From Ruegeria lacuscaerulensis (GTDB lineage Bacteria > Pseudomonadota > Alphaproteobacteria > Rhodobacterales > Rhodobacteraceae), in assembly GCF_013031245.1 (NCBI RefSeq), contig NZ_WPZL01000001.1, positions 62,001-126,000 of the forward strand: 64,000 nucleotides of DNA, given 5' to 3'. The translations under genes and the position numbers were made by a program. Of the stretch, positions 1-8,586 are shown piece after piece; position 1 is the first letter of the stretch; each line of letters begins with the position of its first letter. The notes under the pieces were generated by a model. The model saw nothing but the letters and a program-made list of their open reading frames with translations. It made no database searches and was not told where the DNA came from.

Positions 1-3000
1 CCGAAATGCCGGTGACGTTTTCCAACCTGTGCAGATCCAATGCTCCCGTCGCCCGAATGGTGGTGCCGCCTAAGGCTTTCACTGCGTCCGCCTGAGCACG
101 AACAGTTTCTGCCCCCGGTCCCATGCACAGCAAAGGCGCGCGCGGGATTTCACTGAGCCGGTTCGATTCACCCGTTGGGCCGGGCAGAGATTGGGTGTGA
201 ACCGGTGCGGGTTTGCCCCCAGCTGCGGGCAGGTCGCTCATGGTGCTTTCCCATTGCCCGGTGCTGTCCTTCCGGTCCGGGGCGCAGAACCGGGCCATGT
301 AGTTCGGTCCGCCCGCCTTGGGGCCTGTGCCTGAAAGACCTTCTCCGCCGAAGGGTTGCGAGCCGACGATGGCGCCGATCTGGTTGCGGTTGACGTAAAT
401 GTTGCCCGCGTGAACGGCCTCGGTGACGTGTTGCACGCGATCGTCGATACGGGTGTGCAACCCGAAGGTCAGGCCGTATCCGGTTGCGTTGATATCGGCG
501 ATGACCTGATCAATCTCGGACGCTTTAAACCGGGCAACATGCAGGACCGGGCCGAATATTTCGCGTTCCAGCGCTGCGATGCCGGGGATTTCGATCAAGG
601 TCGGCGCGATGAAAGTGCCCTCAGGAGGTGTTGCAAGCTCCTTTAGAACCCGCCCGTCGGCGCGGGCTTTGGCAACGTGATCCGCAATGCCTTGTCGCGC
701 TACTTCGTCAATGACGGGGCCGCAGTCGGTTGAGATTAACCAGGGGGTGCCTACATGCAGGGCCTCCATTGCGCCCAACAGCATGGTCAGCAAATCGTCT
801 GCGATATCCTCCTGCACATAGAGGCAGCGCAGGGCCGAGCACCGTTGCCCCGCTGATTGAAACGCGCTTTCGATGATCGATTGCACCGCTTGTTCCGGCA
901 GGGCAGTGCTGTCCACAATCATCGCGTTCAACCCACCTGTTTCTGCGATCAGGGGTGTACCCGGACGCAGGTTGTCGGCTATTGTCGCACGGATTTTCAG
1001 CGCCGTGGCGGTTGATCCGGTAAAGGCCACGCCCGACACGCGCGGATCTGAGGTCAGAGCAGTGCCAACGGGCGGGCCGCCAGGGACCAGCTGTAATGCG
1101 TCGCGCGGTACGCCGGCCTCAAGCAGCAGTTGGATCGCCCGGTGCGCGATCAAAGGGGTTTGCGATGCCGGCTTGGCCAGAACGGCATTTCCTGCAGCCA
1201 GGGCTGCTGAGATTTGACCTGTGAAAATCGCCAGTGGAAAGTTCCACGGGCTGATGCAGGTGAAAGTACCCGCCGGTTTGGCATCGGGAATATTTGCAGC
1301 GTAGTAGCGCAGGAAATCGACCGCCTCGCGCAGTTCGGCTACCGCGTCGGGCAGGGATTTTCCGGCCTCGCGCGACAATAGGGCGAAGAGCTCACCAAAA
1401 TGCGTCTCATACAGATCGGCGGCGGTGTTTAGAATTTGTGACCGCTCTTCCTTAGATGCCTGCCATGGGCATGCAGACGCCAGGGCAAGTTCAACGTCCT
1501 GCGTACTGGCAGGGGCAACTGCACCGGGTCTGTCCTGCGGCTGCGCCGGGTTAATGATTGGCTGATCTTCTTCCGGACGCGCGTCGCCGGACAGAAGCGG
1601 TTGCGCGTACCAGTGATGTGCCCGAAACGCGTCCCGCGCGGCGTCGATCTTGTCGAGTGTCACCGTGTGGTGCAGGTCGAACCCTTTTGAATTTGGCCGT
1701 TCGGGCTGAAACAGCTCGGGACCAGTTGGCAGAGGGCGCGCCGGTTCCAGAATGGTGTTGAATGGGTCAGAGGCGACCTCTTCCGGTGGAACGTTCTCAT
1801 CCACGATCTGGTTTACGAAAGAGGAGTTTGCGCCGTTCTCCAACAGGCGCCGAACAAGATAGGCCAGAAGATCACGATGCGCCCCGACCGGCGCGTATAT
1901 CCGGCAGCGCGTGTTGCTCTGATCCTTGACGAGTTGGTGCAGGGTCTCGCCCATGCCGTGCAGGCGCTGGAATTCGAATGGCTGAGTGTCGGCCATGTGC
2001 AGGATTGCGCTGACCGTGTGGGCGTTATGTGTGGCAAATTGCGGGTAAATCCGGTCAGTCATACCCAACAATTTGCGCGCATTGGCGATGTACGAGATGT
2101 CAGTCGCCGCCTTGCTGGTGAAGACCGGGAAGCCATCGACGCCTTCGACCTGAGCACGCTTGATCTCAGTGTCCCAATAGGCCCCTTTAACTAGCCGGAC
2201 CATCAGCTTGCAGTCATGACGTTCGGCCATGTCATAGAGCGTATCCAGCACGATCCCGGCGCGTGGGCCGTAAGCCTGAACCACGATCCCGAAACCGTCC
2301 CACCCGGCCAGGGCAGGCTCGGCCATCACGGCCTCGATCACCTGCAATGACAACGACAGCCTGTCTGCTTCCTCGGCGTCGACGTTCAGGCCCATACCGG
2401 CGGCCTTGGCCAAAAGGCACAGTGCCCGCAAGCGGGGGGCCAGCTCATCCATCACACGCTGTTCCTGCGCCAGTTCATAGCGCGGATGCAGCGCCGACAG
2501 TTTCACCGAAATACCCGGGTTGGCTCGGATGTCGTCATGAGTGCAGGCGTCGGCAATCGAGGCAATCGCACGGGAATAGGACAGATGATAGCGGGCGGCG
2601 TCGGCCTCGGTCCGGGCCGCTTCGCCCAGCATGTCGTAGGAATAGGTATAGCCCTTCGCCTCCATCCCGCTGGCGCGATCCATAGCGGATTGGATGGTTT
2701 CGCCCAGAACGAACTGTCGGCCCATCTCTTTCATCGCGCGGCCGACGGCCGTACGGATAACCGGTTCGCCCAGCCGCTTGACGGCCGCGCGCAGGGCGCT
2801 GACAGGCGACGTTTTGCCTTCTTCCAGAACTTTACCGGTCAGCATCAGTGCCCATGTGGACGCGTTGACCAGCGAAGACGAGGACTGACCCAGATGTTTG
2901 CCCCAATCTGAAGGCGCGATCTTGTCCTCGATCAGCGCGTCGATCGTGTCGGCGTCGGGTACGCGAAGCAATGCCTCGGCCAGACACATCAGCGCGACGC

Positions 3001-3214
3001 CTTCATCTGTGGACAGGCCGTATTCGGCGAGAAAGACCTCCATCATACCGGGCGAGGTGCTGGATCGAATGTCGCGCACCAACTGTGCTGCCGACGCGCA
3101 GATCGCGGTGCGGTCGGAATCGCTCAGGTCGGCCTGTGCAACCAGCTTGTCCAGGATTTCAGACTGATCGGCATAGGTTTGACCATCAATTAGGGTACGC
3201 AGGCTGTGTGACAT
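1..3214 (-). CDS. putA: Bifunctional proline dehydrogenase / L-glutamate gamma-semialdehyde dehydrogenase PutA (3' end outside window)
   Basis: Oxidises proline to pyrroline-5-carboxylate and then to glutamate. From the ATG at 3214 the frame stays open to the window edge, giving 1071 codons of an incomplete gene. The FAD-dependent proline dehydrogenase domain spans roughly residues 90-430 (LNVDAEEADR near 275, VRLVKGAYWD near 340). The aldehyde dehydrogenase domain follows, with FTGST near 733, the catalytic Glu in AETGG near 758 and the catalytic Cys in SAGQRCSALR near 790. I see no N-terminal ribbon-helix-helix domain, so this is the short PutA type without self-regulation. That fits the divergent Lrp/AsnC gene at 3317 acting as its activator. 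The visible C-terminal part after the ALDH fold extends to the edge. Confidence 0.96.
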   Translation of the reverse strand, partial: MSHSLRTLIDGQTYADQSEILDKLVAQADLSDSDRTAICASAAQLVRDIRSSTSPGMMEVFLAEYGLSTDEGVALMCLAEALLRVPDADTIDALIEDKIAPSDWGKHLGQSSSSLVNASTWALMLTGKVLEEGKTSPVSALRAAVKRLGEPVIRTAVGRAMKEMGRQFVLGETIQSAMDRASGMEAKGYTYSYDMLGEAARTEADAARYHLSYSRAIASIADACTHDDIRANPGISVKLSALHPRYELAQEQRVMDELAPRLRALCLLAKAAGMGLNVDAEEADRLSLSLQVIEAVMAEPALAGWDGFGIVVQAYGPRAGIVLDTLYDMAERHDCKLMVRLVKGAYWDTEIKRAQVEGVDGFPVFTSKAATDISYIANARKLLGMTDRIYPQFATHNAHTVSAILHMADTQPFEFQRLHGMGETLHQLVKDQSNTRCRIYAPVGAHRDLLAYLVRRLLENGANSSFVNQIVDENVPPEEVASDPFNTILEPARPLPTGPELFQPERPNSKGFDLHHTVTLDKIDAARDAFRAHHWYAQPLLSGDARPEEDQPIINPAQPQDRPGAVAPASTQDVELALASACPWQASKEERSQILNTAADLYETHFGELFALLSREAGKSLPDAVAELREAVDFLRYYAANIPDAKPAGTFTCISPWNFPLAIFTGQISAALAAGNAVLAKPASQTPLIAHRAIQLLLEAGVPRDALQLVPGGPPVGTALTSDPRVSGVAFTGSTATALKIRATIADNLRPGTPLIAETGGLNAMIVDSTALPEQAVQSIIESAFQSAGQRCSALRCLYVQEDIADDLLTMLLGAMEALHVGTPWLISTDCGPVIDEVARQGIADHVAKARADGRVLKELATPPEGTFIAPTLIEIPGIAALEREIFGPVLHVARFKASEIDQVIADINATGYGLTFGLHTRIDDRVQHVTEAVHAGNIYVNRNQIGAIVGSQPFGGEGLSGTGPKAGGPNYMARFCAPDRKDSTGQWESTMSDLPAAGGKPAPVHTQSLPGPTGESNRLSEIPRAPLLCMGPGAETVRAQADAVKALGGTTIRATGALDLHRLENVTGIS

Positions 3215-3316
3215 GAATCCTCCGGGCTTTTGATGAGTATACTGTCGATTTTTCGGGACGATTGCCTTAGTTTTGATGTTTGAAAGGCGAATAGTCTGAT
3301 TTTAGGGGTCAATACG
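3215..3316. promoter_or_regulatory. Divergent putA/putR intergenic promoter region
   Basis: This 102-base AT-rich gap separates the divergent putA and Lrp/AsnC genes. Regulators of the PutR type normally bind such a region and activate putA when proline is present. I see AT-rich stretches such as the one around 3245-3300 but no clean palindrome, so no operator is assigned. The regulatory role is inferred from gene layout. Confidence 0.5.
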
Positions 3317-3805
3317 ATGCAAAAGGACTTTCCGGGATTGGATCGCTTCGACCGATCCATACTGGCGATTCTGGCCGAGGACGGCCGAATCTCAGTTGCT
3401 GATCTGGCGCGTCGCATCGGGTTGTCAAAATCACCGACTCAAGCACGTGTGAAGAGGCTTGAGGCCGAAGGGATCATCACCGGCTATCGCGCCTTGCTGG
3501 ACCCCATTCGGCTTGGGTTGGACCACGTTGCATTTGTCGAAGTGCGTCTGACCGACACGCGCGAAAAAGCCCTGGCCGAGTTCAACGCGGCGGTGCGTAA
3601 GGTGGCCGAAATCGAACAAGCCCATATGATTGCGTCGAATTTCGATTATCTGTTGAAAATCCGCACCGGTTCGATGTCGGAGTACCGCGCGGTTCTGGCC
3701 GAGAAAATCTCGTCCCTGCCGCATGTCGCCAATACCTCGACATTTGTGGCGATGGAGGCTGTGAAGGAAACCGGAGTGTCTGGAGCGATTGATGGGATGG
3801 GTTGA
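3317..3805 (+). CDS. putR: Lrp/AsnC family transcriptional regulator, probable proline-responsive activator PutR
   Basis: The 162-residue protein has the two-part Lrp/AsnC layout. A winged helix-turn-helix fills about residues 8-62 (LDRFDRSILAIL, then ADLARRIGLSKSPTQARVKR with the recognition helix). An alpha/beta ligand-binding RAM domain fills about 75-150 (VEVRLTD, ending in the EAVKET tail). The length is typical for the family. It is divergent from putA across 102 bases, the usual arrangement of the proline-dependent activator PutR in alphaproteobacteria. The family call is firm. The specific effector proline rests on the neighbour. Confidence 0.88.
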   Translation: MQKDFPGLDRFDRSILAILAEDGRISVADLARRIGLSKSPTQARVKRLEAEGIITGYRALLDPIRLGLDHVAFVEVRLTDTREKALAEFNAAVRKVAEIEQAHMIASNFDYLLKIRTGSMSEYRAVLAEKISSLPHVANTSTFVAMEAVKETGVSGAIDGMG

Positions 3806-3835
3806 CGAAAAGCCCGGCTGCGTCACCATTGGGTC

Positions 3836-4402
3836 ATGAAACGAATTGCTTCCGCCTGTTTTCTGCTCGTTGCGTCTTCGATTGGCGCCCAATCTGGCGA
3901 ATGCCCGGTGGCACCGGATCATTCAACCGGTGTTTCGGATGTCATCGCGCAGATACAAGCGGCAGAGACCGAACAGGCCGCTCGTGCACTGTCCAATCAG
4001 TTGTGGGAGTACTGGACCGACGCGCCAGACGAAAGCGCTCAAGCCGTGTTGGATCGGGGTATGACGCGCCGAAGTGCATGGGATTTGTTGGGTGCGATAA
4101 AGGATTTCGACAAACTTATCGCTTATTGTCCGTCTTATGCCGAGGGGTACAACCAGCGCGCCTTTGCGTATTTCTTGCAGCAGGATTTTCAGGCCGCGCT
4201 GCCCGATCTGGATAAAGCCATCGAATTGTCGCCGAACCACGTTGCGGCGATCAGCGGCCGTGCACTGACACTATTGGGGTTGCAGAGAATAGACGAAGCG
4301 CGCGAGGCGTTGTCGCAGGCGCTGGAGCTGAATCCCTGGTTGTCCGAACGCCATCTCATGGCGCCTGGAGGGCCACTGGCACCGCCAGGAGAAGACATCT
4401 GA
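3836..4402 (+). CDS. Periplasmic tetratricopeptide repeat protein
   Basis: The 188-residue product begins with a Sec-type signal peptide (MKRIASACFLLVASSIGAQS). About three TPR units follow between residues 75 and 175, recognisable by AIKDFDKLI, AYFLQQDFQAALPDLDKAIEL and REALSQALELNP. TPR arrays form protein-binding scaffolds, so a periplasmic docking role is likely, but no partner or substrate can be named. It starts 30 bases after putR on the same strand and may be read through from it. A strong hairpin lies just after the stop codon. The short leader before the ATG has no obvious Shine-Dalgarno sequence. Confidence 0.8.
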   Translation: MKRIASACFLLVASSIGAQSGECPVAPDHSTGVSDVIAQIQAAETEQAARALSNQLWEYWTDAPDESAQAVLDRGMTRRSAWDLLGAIKDFDKLIAYCPSYAEGYNQRAFAYFLQQDFQAALPDLDKAIELSPNHVAAISGRALTLLGLQRIDEAREALSQALELNPWLSERHLMAPGGPLAPPGEDI

Positions 4403-4405
4403 CAA

Positions 4406-4437
4406 AAACGCCCCCGATCGTTAGACCGGGGGCGTTT
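4406..4437. terminator. Bidirectional intrinsic terminator
   Basis: An 11-base-pair GC-rich stem (AAACGCCCCCG at 4406-4416 pairing with 4427-4437) has a 10-base loop, A-rich sequence before it and TTT at its end. It sits between the convergent TPR gene and phoX and can serve both directions. Confidence 0.85.
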
Positions 4438-4451
4438 CGTTTCTGAAGGGC

Positions 4452-6341
4452 TTAGCCGACCAGACCGTTATCAGTGCGCTTGATCGCGATCACCGAAGAA
4501 CGCGGCGTGCCCCCGTCCGGCCAGTTGCTGCTTGGGTGCTGAATGCCAACGAACATGGTGCGCAGGTCGCTTGACCAGGTCAGACCCGTGACCTCACAAC
4601 CGTTTGGGCCGGTCATGAAGCGCGCAATCTCGCCGGTCACCGGATCGCCAACCAGCATCTGGTTGTTGCCGTTGCCTGCAAAGTCGCTCCTGTTGTCGTC
4701 TTCGCCATCCGTTTGAATCCAGATCAGACCGGTCGAGTCGATGACCATGCCGTCGGGTGAGTTGAACAGATTGCCTTCGTTCACATTTGCCGAGCCGGCG
4801 CGGTCGTCCGAATGTACGGTCGGGTTGCCCGCCATGACATACAGATCCCAATCGAAGGAACCGGCGGCGTGATCGTCATTCGCTGGACGCCAGCGCACGA
4901 TCTGACCGTATTTGTTAGCTTCGCGCGGGTTCGGCCCATTGACCGGCGTCTGGTCGCCACCGGCATTCGGCTTGACGCCACGGTTCTTGTTGTTTGTCAG
5001 GCAGCAATACGCCTCGACCGCAACCGGGCTGGAGGCCACCCACTCAGGGCGGTCCATGGTGGTGCCGCCCGCGGCAGACGCAGCCATGCGGGTGAAGATC
5101 AGAATCTCGGCCGTCTCCATGCCGGTGGTCTCCGGCGTCAGGGGCAGCCACTCACCAGTCGTGTCGTCGTTGAACTTCGCGACATAGAGCGTGCCGTCGT
5201 TCAGCAGGCTCTCGGTCTCTGCGCCGGGTTGGTAGGTGCCGTTCGAGACAAACCTGTACAGGTATTCGCCACGCTCATCGTCGCCCATATAGACAACCAC
5301 GCGACCGTCCTTGGCCAGCGTCACTTCGGCGTTCTCGTGCTTGAAACGTCCCAGACCGGTGTGCTTGATTGGCATGCTGTCCGGCTTGGTCGGGTCGATT
5401 TCGACGATCCAGCCGACGCGGTGCGGCTCGTTCGGGTTTTTCGATGTGTCGAAACGTAGGTCGAAGAACTCGTAGCCGTTCCAGCTTTCGGCTTTTACGC
5501 CGTAACGCTTGAAGCCATCTGCGACGTTCTGATCGTAGCTGGCGTTTTCATCGCTGGAGCCGAAATAACCGTTAAAATTCTCTTCACAGGTCAGGTAGGT
5601 GCCCCACGGTGTTTTGCCTGCGCCACAGTTGTTCATGGTGCCCAGCGAGGTGTTGCCAGTCGGATCGGCCTCGGTCTTCAGCAGGTCGTGACCGGCCGCG
5701 GGACCTACAATTCTAATCGGCGTGTTGTGGTGGATGCGGCGGTTAAACGGGCTGTCCTTGACGACCGACCAGCCTTCGGGGCCTTCGGTGATTTCCATCA
5801 CGGTCACGCCCTGAATGTTCTGCAGTTTTTTCACATCGTCGACGCTGACCGGCTTTCCTTCCTGAGAAGCAGGCAGGTTGATCTTGCGGTTCGGATACTC
5901 GTGATTGATCGCAATCAATTCGTGACCCTGGAACGAGAAGGTTTCCATCCCGTCAGTGTTTTCACCAAAAATGCGATCCGATTTTTCCAGCGGCCCGCCG
6001 TCGGTCAGGTCATAACCGTCCGCGTCCGAAAACAATGGATCGCCCCAGCGCATCATGATCTTCCACTCATACCCTTCGGGTACATGCACGGTGCCATCAG
6101 TCTGCGCCGCAATCGGAGTAAAGGCAAAACGCGAGGCAGTTACGGCATGCGCAGCGGTCGAGCCCATCAGGCCTGCGCCCATAGCGGCTGCGCCCGAGCC
6201 AAAGGCCAGAACTCCGCCAAGGAAGCCACGACGTGAAATGGCACTTTCAACAACGCGGTCAAAGTCATTTTCTAAGGGGCGAGGGAAGTGCAACTCGTCC
6301 CAATCGTCGGCGGACAGTGTAGTGGGGTCAACGTCTTTCAT
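4452..6341 (-). CDS. phoX: PhoX-type alkaline phosphatase (DUF839), Tat-exported
   Basis: PhoX enzymes are calcium/iron-dependent periplasmic phosphomonoesterases that free phosphate from organic esters. The 629-residue protein has a Tat signal near residues 35-65 (SRRGFLGGVLAFGSG, then AHA). The DUF839 body follows, with MNNCGAGKTPWGTYLTCEEN, FKHENAEV and DGMVIDSTGLIWIQTDG as recognisable blocks. I chose the ATG at 6341 because AGGAG lies just upstream; the reading frame is open to 6413, but that extension runs through a candidate Pho box. The gene stands alone between a terminator and a sugar-ABC operon. Some DUF839 relatives are annotated only as 'PhoX family', so substrate range is uncertain. 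Confidence 0.9.
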   Translation of the reverse strand: MKDVDPTTLSADDWDELHFPRPLENDFDRVVESAISRRGFLGGVLAFGSGAAAMGAGLMGSTAAHAVTASRFAFTPIAAQTDGTVHVPEGYEWKIMMRWGDPLFSDADGYDLTDGGPLEKSDRIFGENTDGMETFSFQGHELIAINHEYPNRKINLPASQEGKPVSVDDVKKLQNIQGVTVMEITEGPEGWSVVKDSPFNRRIHHNTPIRIVGPAAGHDLLKTEADPTGNTSLGTMNNCGAGKTPWGTYLTCEENFNGYFGSSDENASYDQNVADGFKRYGVKAESWNGYEFFDLRFDTSKNPNEPHRVGWIVEIDPTKPDSMPIKHTGLGRFKHENAEVTLAKDGRVVVYMGDDERGEYLYRFVSNGTYQPGAETESLLNDGTLYVAKFNDDTTGEWLPLTPETTGMETAEILIFTRMAASAAGGTTMDRPEWVASSPVAVEAYCCLTNNKNRGVKPNAGGDQTPVNGPNPREANKYGQIVRWRPANDDHAAGSFDWDLYVMAGNPTVHSDDRAGSANVNEGNLFNSPDGMVIDSTGLIWIQTDGEDDNRSDFAGNGNNQMLVGDPVTGEIARFMTGPNGCEVTGLTWSSDLRTMFVGIQHPSSNWPDGGTPRSSVIAIKRTDNGLVG

Positions 6342-6395
6342 GGATGGCTCCTGGCTAAAAAATGAAAGGTGCTGAAAGAGATTTAATTTGTCTTT

Positions 6396-6413
6396 GTGAC
6401 AGGCTGTTAACAC
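6396..6413 (-). promoter_or_regulatory. Candidate Pho box upstream of phoX
   Basis: Read on the minus strand, this site is GTGTTAA-CAGC-CTGTCAC: two 7-base units separated by 4 bases, matching the CTGTCAT-type PhoB repeat at 4/7 and 6/7 positions. It lies about 55 bases before the phoX start codon, where a PhoB activator would bind. The first half is degenerate, so this is a candidate only. Confidence 0.45.
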
Positions 6414-6559
6414 GTGCGCCAGAAAGCTCCAGATGCCACCGGGAAGCTTTTTTCTGTTGCCCCAATATATGCAGATTTACCCAGCTATGCTGAGCGGGTC
6501 GATTTTTTTTGCTTACTTCTTGGCGGGGATCAATTTGTATTTCTCCCTCCGCCGGCGGA

Positions 6560-7555
6560 TCAGCGCAGCCGCTCACCGGCAGTGTCGAAGCGGTAAGCCT
6601 TGTCCGCAGAATACCCGAACCTCAATTCCTGACCTTCCGAGATCGAATGCTGGCCAAATAGCCGGGCGGTGACGTCATGGTCGTGCACTTTGGCAATGAC
6701 GTTGGTGTCTCCGCCCAGCTTTTCCACGTGGCTGACCCGTGCGGCGAGCGCTCCGTCATCGGACAGATACAGGTCTTCGGGGCGGATGCCGATGGTGTCC
6801 TGGCCACCGTCCTGCAGCAACCCTTCCGGCAGGAAGTTCATGGACGGCGATCCCAGGAACCCGGCAACGAACTGGTTGGCGGGATTGTTGTACAACTCCA
6901 TCGGACTGCCGATCTGTTCGACCCGTCCGTCGCGCAGTACGACGATCTTGTCGGCCAGCGTCATCGCCTCGGTCTGGTCGTGGGTGACGTAGATCATCGA
7001 GGCATCCAGCGCCCGGTGCAGGGCGGCAATCTCGATCCGTGTGTTCATGCGAAGCGCAGCGTCGAGGTTGGAGAGCGGTTCGTCAAACAGGAACAGTTTG
7101 GGTTCACGAACGATGGCGCGCCCGATGGCGACGCGCTGTCGCTGGCCGCCGGACAGCTCAGATGGATAGCGGTCCAGATAAGGCTCAAGGTTCAGCATCC
7201 GGCTGGCATTGGCCACCCGTTCCTCGATTACAGATTTGGGCTGTTTCTCCTGCTTCAGCGCCAGCGTCATGTTTCCGCGCACGCTGAGGTGGGGGTAGAG
7301 CGCATAGCTCTGGAACACCATCGCGATCCCGCGCTTGGAAGGGGGGATCAGATTGACTTGCTGGCCGCCGATATTGATTTCGCCGGACGATGCATCTTCA
7401 AGCCCTGCGATCACCCGCAGCAGGGTGGACTTGCCACAGCCCGAAGGGCCGACAAAAACAACAAATTCGCCTTCTTCCACTTCCAGCGTGATGTCTTTCA
7501 GGACATGCACATTGCCAAAGGATTTATTCACATTGCTCAGTGTCAGGGCGGTCAT
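6560..7555 (-). CDS. Sugar ABC transporter ATP-binding protein (MalK/UgpC type)
   Basis: This is the ATPase that powers the sugar importer encoded upstream. The 331-residue protein has Walker A (GPSGCGKST) at about 36-44, the Q-loop FQSYALYPH near 81-89, the signature LSGGQRQR at 134-141, Walker B (LFLFDEP) at 154-160 and the H-loop YVTHDQTEAM. A C-terminal TOBE regulatory region (IGIRPEDLYL) is typical of CUT1 ATPases. Its start overlaps the end of the Gfo/Idh gene by 4 bases (ATGA), so it is the last gene of the leftward murQ operon. Amino-sugar uptake is inferred from the neighbouring murQ, nagA and kinase genes. Confidence 0.93.
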   Translation of the reverse strand: MTALTLSNVNKSFGNVHVLKDITLEVEEGEFVVFVGPSGCGKSTLLRVIAGLEDASSGEINIGGQQVNLIPPSKRGIAMVFQSYALYPHLSVRGNMTLALKQEKQPKSVIEERVANASRMLNLEPYLDRYPSELSGGQRQRVAIGRAIVREPKLFLFDEPLSNLDAALRMNTRIEIAALHRALDASMIYVTHDQTEAMTLADKIVVLRDGRVEQIGSPMELYNNPANQFVAGFLGSPSMNFLPEGLLQDGGQDTIGIRPEDLYLSDDGALAARVSHVEKLGGDTNVIAKVHDHDVTARLFGQHSISEGQELRFGYSADKAYRFDTAGERLR

Positions 7556-8586
7556 TGTGTGGGCTCCTCAAGGGAAACGGGCTGGCCGGTGCGGATGCTT
7601 TGATCCGCAGCCAGGCAAATAGCGAGGGATTGGACGGCGTCGTTCATGTGACGCGACAGATCGATATCTTCGGCGATGGCGCGCAGCATATAGGCCTGCT
7701 CAGCGTCACACAGTTCCTGATGGCCAGGTTCGTCAGGCATTTCGATGGTATGATCACCGTGTGGCGTGTGAACTAAAAGGCCACCAACTTTGGTATGACC
7801 ATCGATATCGGATGAAGCGCCCTTGTTGCCGTCGGTGATCGAAACAGACCCATTGGGCGAAACGATGTCTTTTACGAAGAATGCGGTTTCGGACATCATC
7901 GGTCCCCAACCGGCCTCATACCATCCGACCGAGCCATCTGCGAACACCACCTGAAACTGGCCATAATTGTACATGTCCGATGCAATTTCATCCGACAGAC
8001 GAAGACCCATGCCATGCACCCGGACCGGCTGCGCATCGGTGATCTGGCACATCACGTCTACATAATGCACGCCGCAATCGACGATGGGCGAGGTCGTCTG
8101 CATCAACGCCTTATGCGTCTCCCACTCCGCGCCCGAGGATTGCTGGTTCAGATTTAGCCGAAACACATAAGGCCCGCCCAGATTGCGGGCCTCGGCAATC
8201 AACCGCATCCACGAAGGGTGATGGCGCAAGATGTACCCGACTACCAGCTTGCGGTTCAGTCTGGTGGCGGTCTCGACCACCCGGCGCGCGTCAGCGACAT
8301 TGGTGGCCAGCGGTTTTTCGACGAACACATGCGCGCCTGTTTCCATCGCGGCACAGGCGTAATCCGCGTGGCTGTCGGAATAGGTGGCTATCGCAACCAG
8401 ATCCGGTTTGGTTTCGCTCACAGCAGTATTGAAATCCGAATAAGCCGGATAGCCAGCAAGGTCAGTGTGGTTCACGCGTCCGGATCGGTTCACCAGCCCG
8501 ACGATTTGCGCGTCAGGGTGATGGTGATAGGCCAGCGCATGGCTCAGCCCCATATTGCCAAGGCCTGCGATCAGAACACGGGTCAT
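7552..8586 (-). CDS. Gfo/Idh/MocA family NAD(P)-dependent oxidoreductase
   Basis: The 344-residue protein has an N-terminal Rossmann fold with GLGNMG at 8-13 and the family motif EKP at 90-92 that positions the nicotinamide. The C-terminal part carries the alpha/beta substrate domain (NQQSSGAEWETHK, DCGVHYVDVMCQITDA with the conserved His). Such enzymes oxidise or reduce sugars and inositols. The gene sits inside a sugar ABC operon, overlapping both neighbours by 4 bases, so its substrate is probably the imported sugar or a derivative. Which sugar cannot be read from the sequence. The linear GlcNAc/MurNAc pathway does not need this step, which makes its presence notable. Confidence 0.9.
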   Translation of the reverse strand: MTRVLIAGLGNMGLSHALAYHHHPDAQIVGLVNRSGRVNHTDLAGYPAYSDFNTAVSETKPDLVAIATYSDSHADYACAAMETGAHVFVEKPLATNVADARRVVETATRLNRKLVVGYILRHHPSWMRLIAEARNLGGPYVFRLNLNQQSSGAEWETHKALMQTTSPIVDCGVHYVDVMCQITDAQPVRVHGMGLRLSDEIASDMYNYGQFQVVFADGSVGWYEAGWGPMMSETAFFVKDIVSPNGSVSITDGNKGASSDIDGHTKVGGLLVHTPHGDHTIEMPDEPGHQELCDAEQAYMLRAIAEDIDLSRHMNDAVQSLAICLAADQSIRTGQPVSLEEPTQ

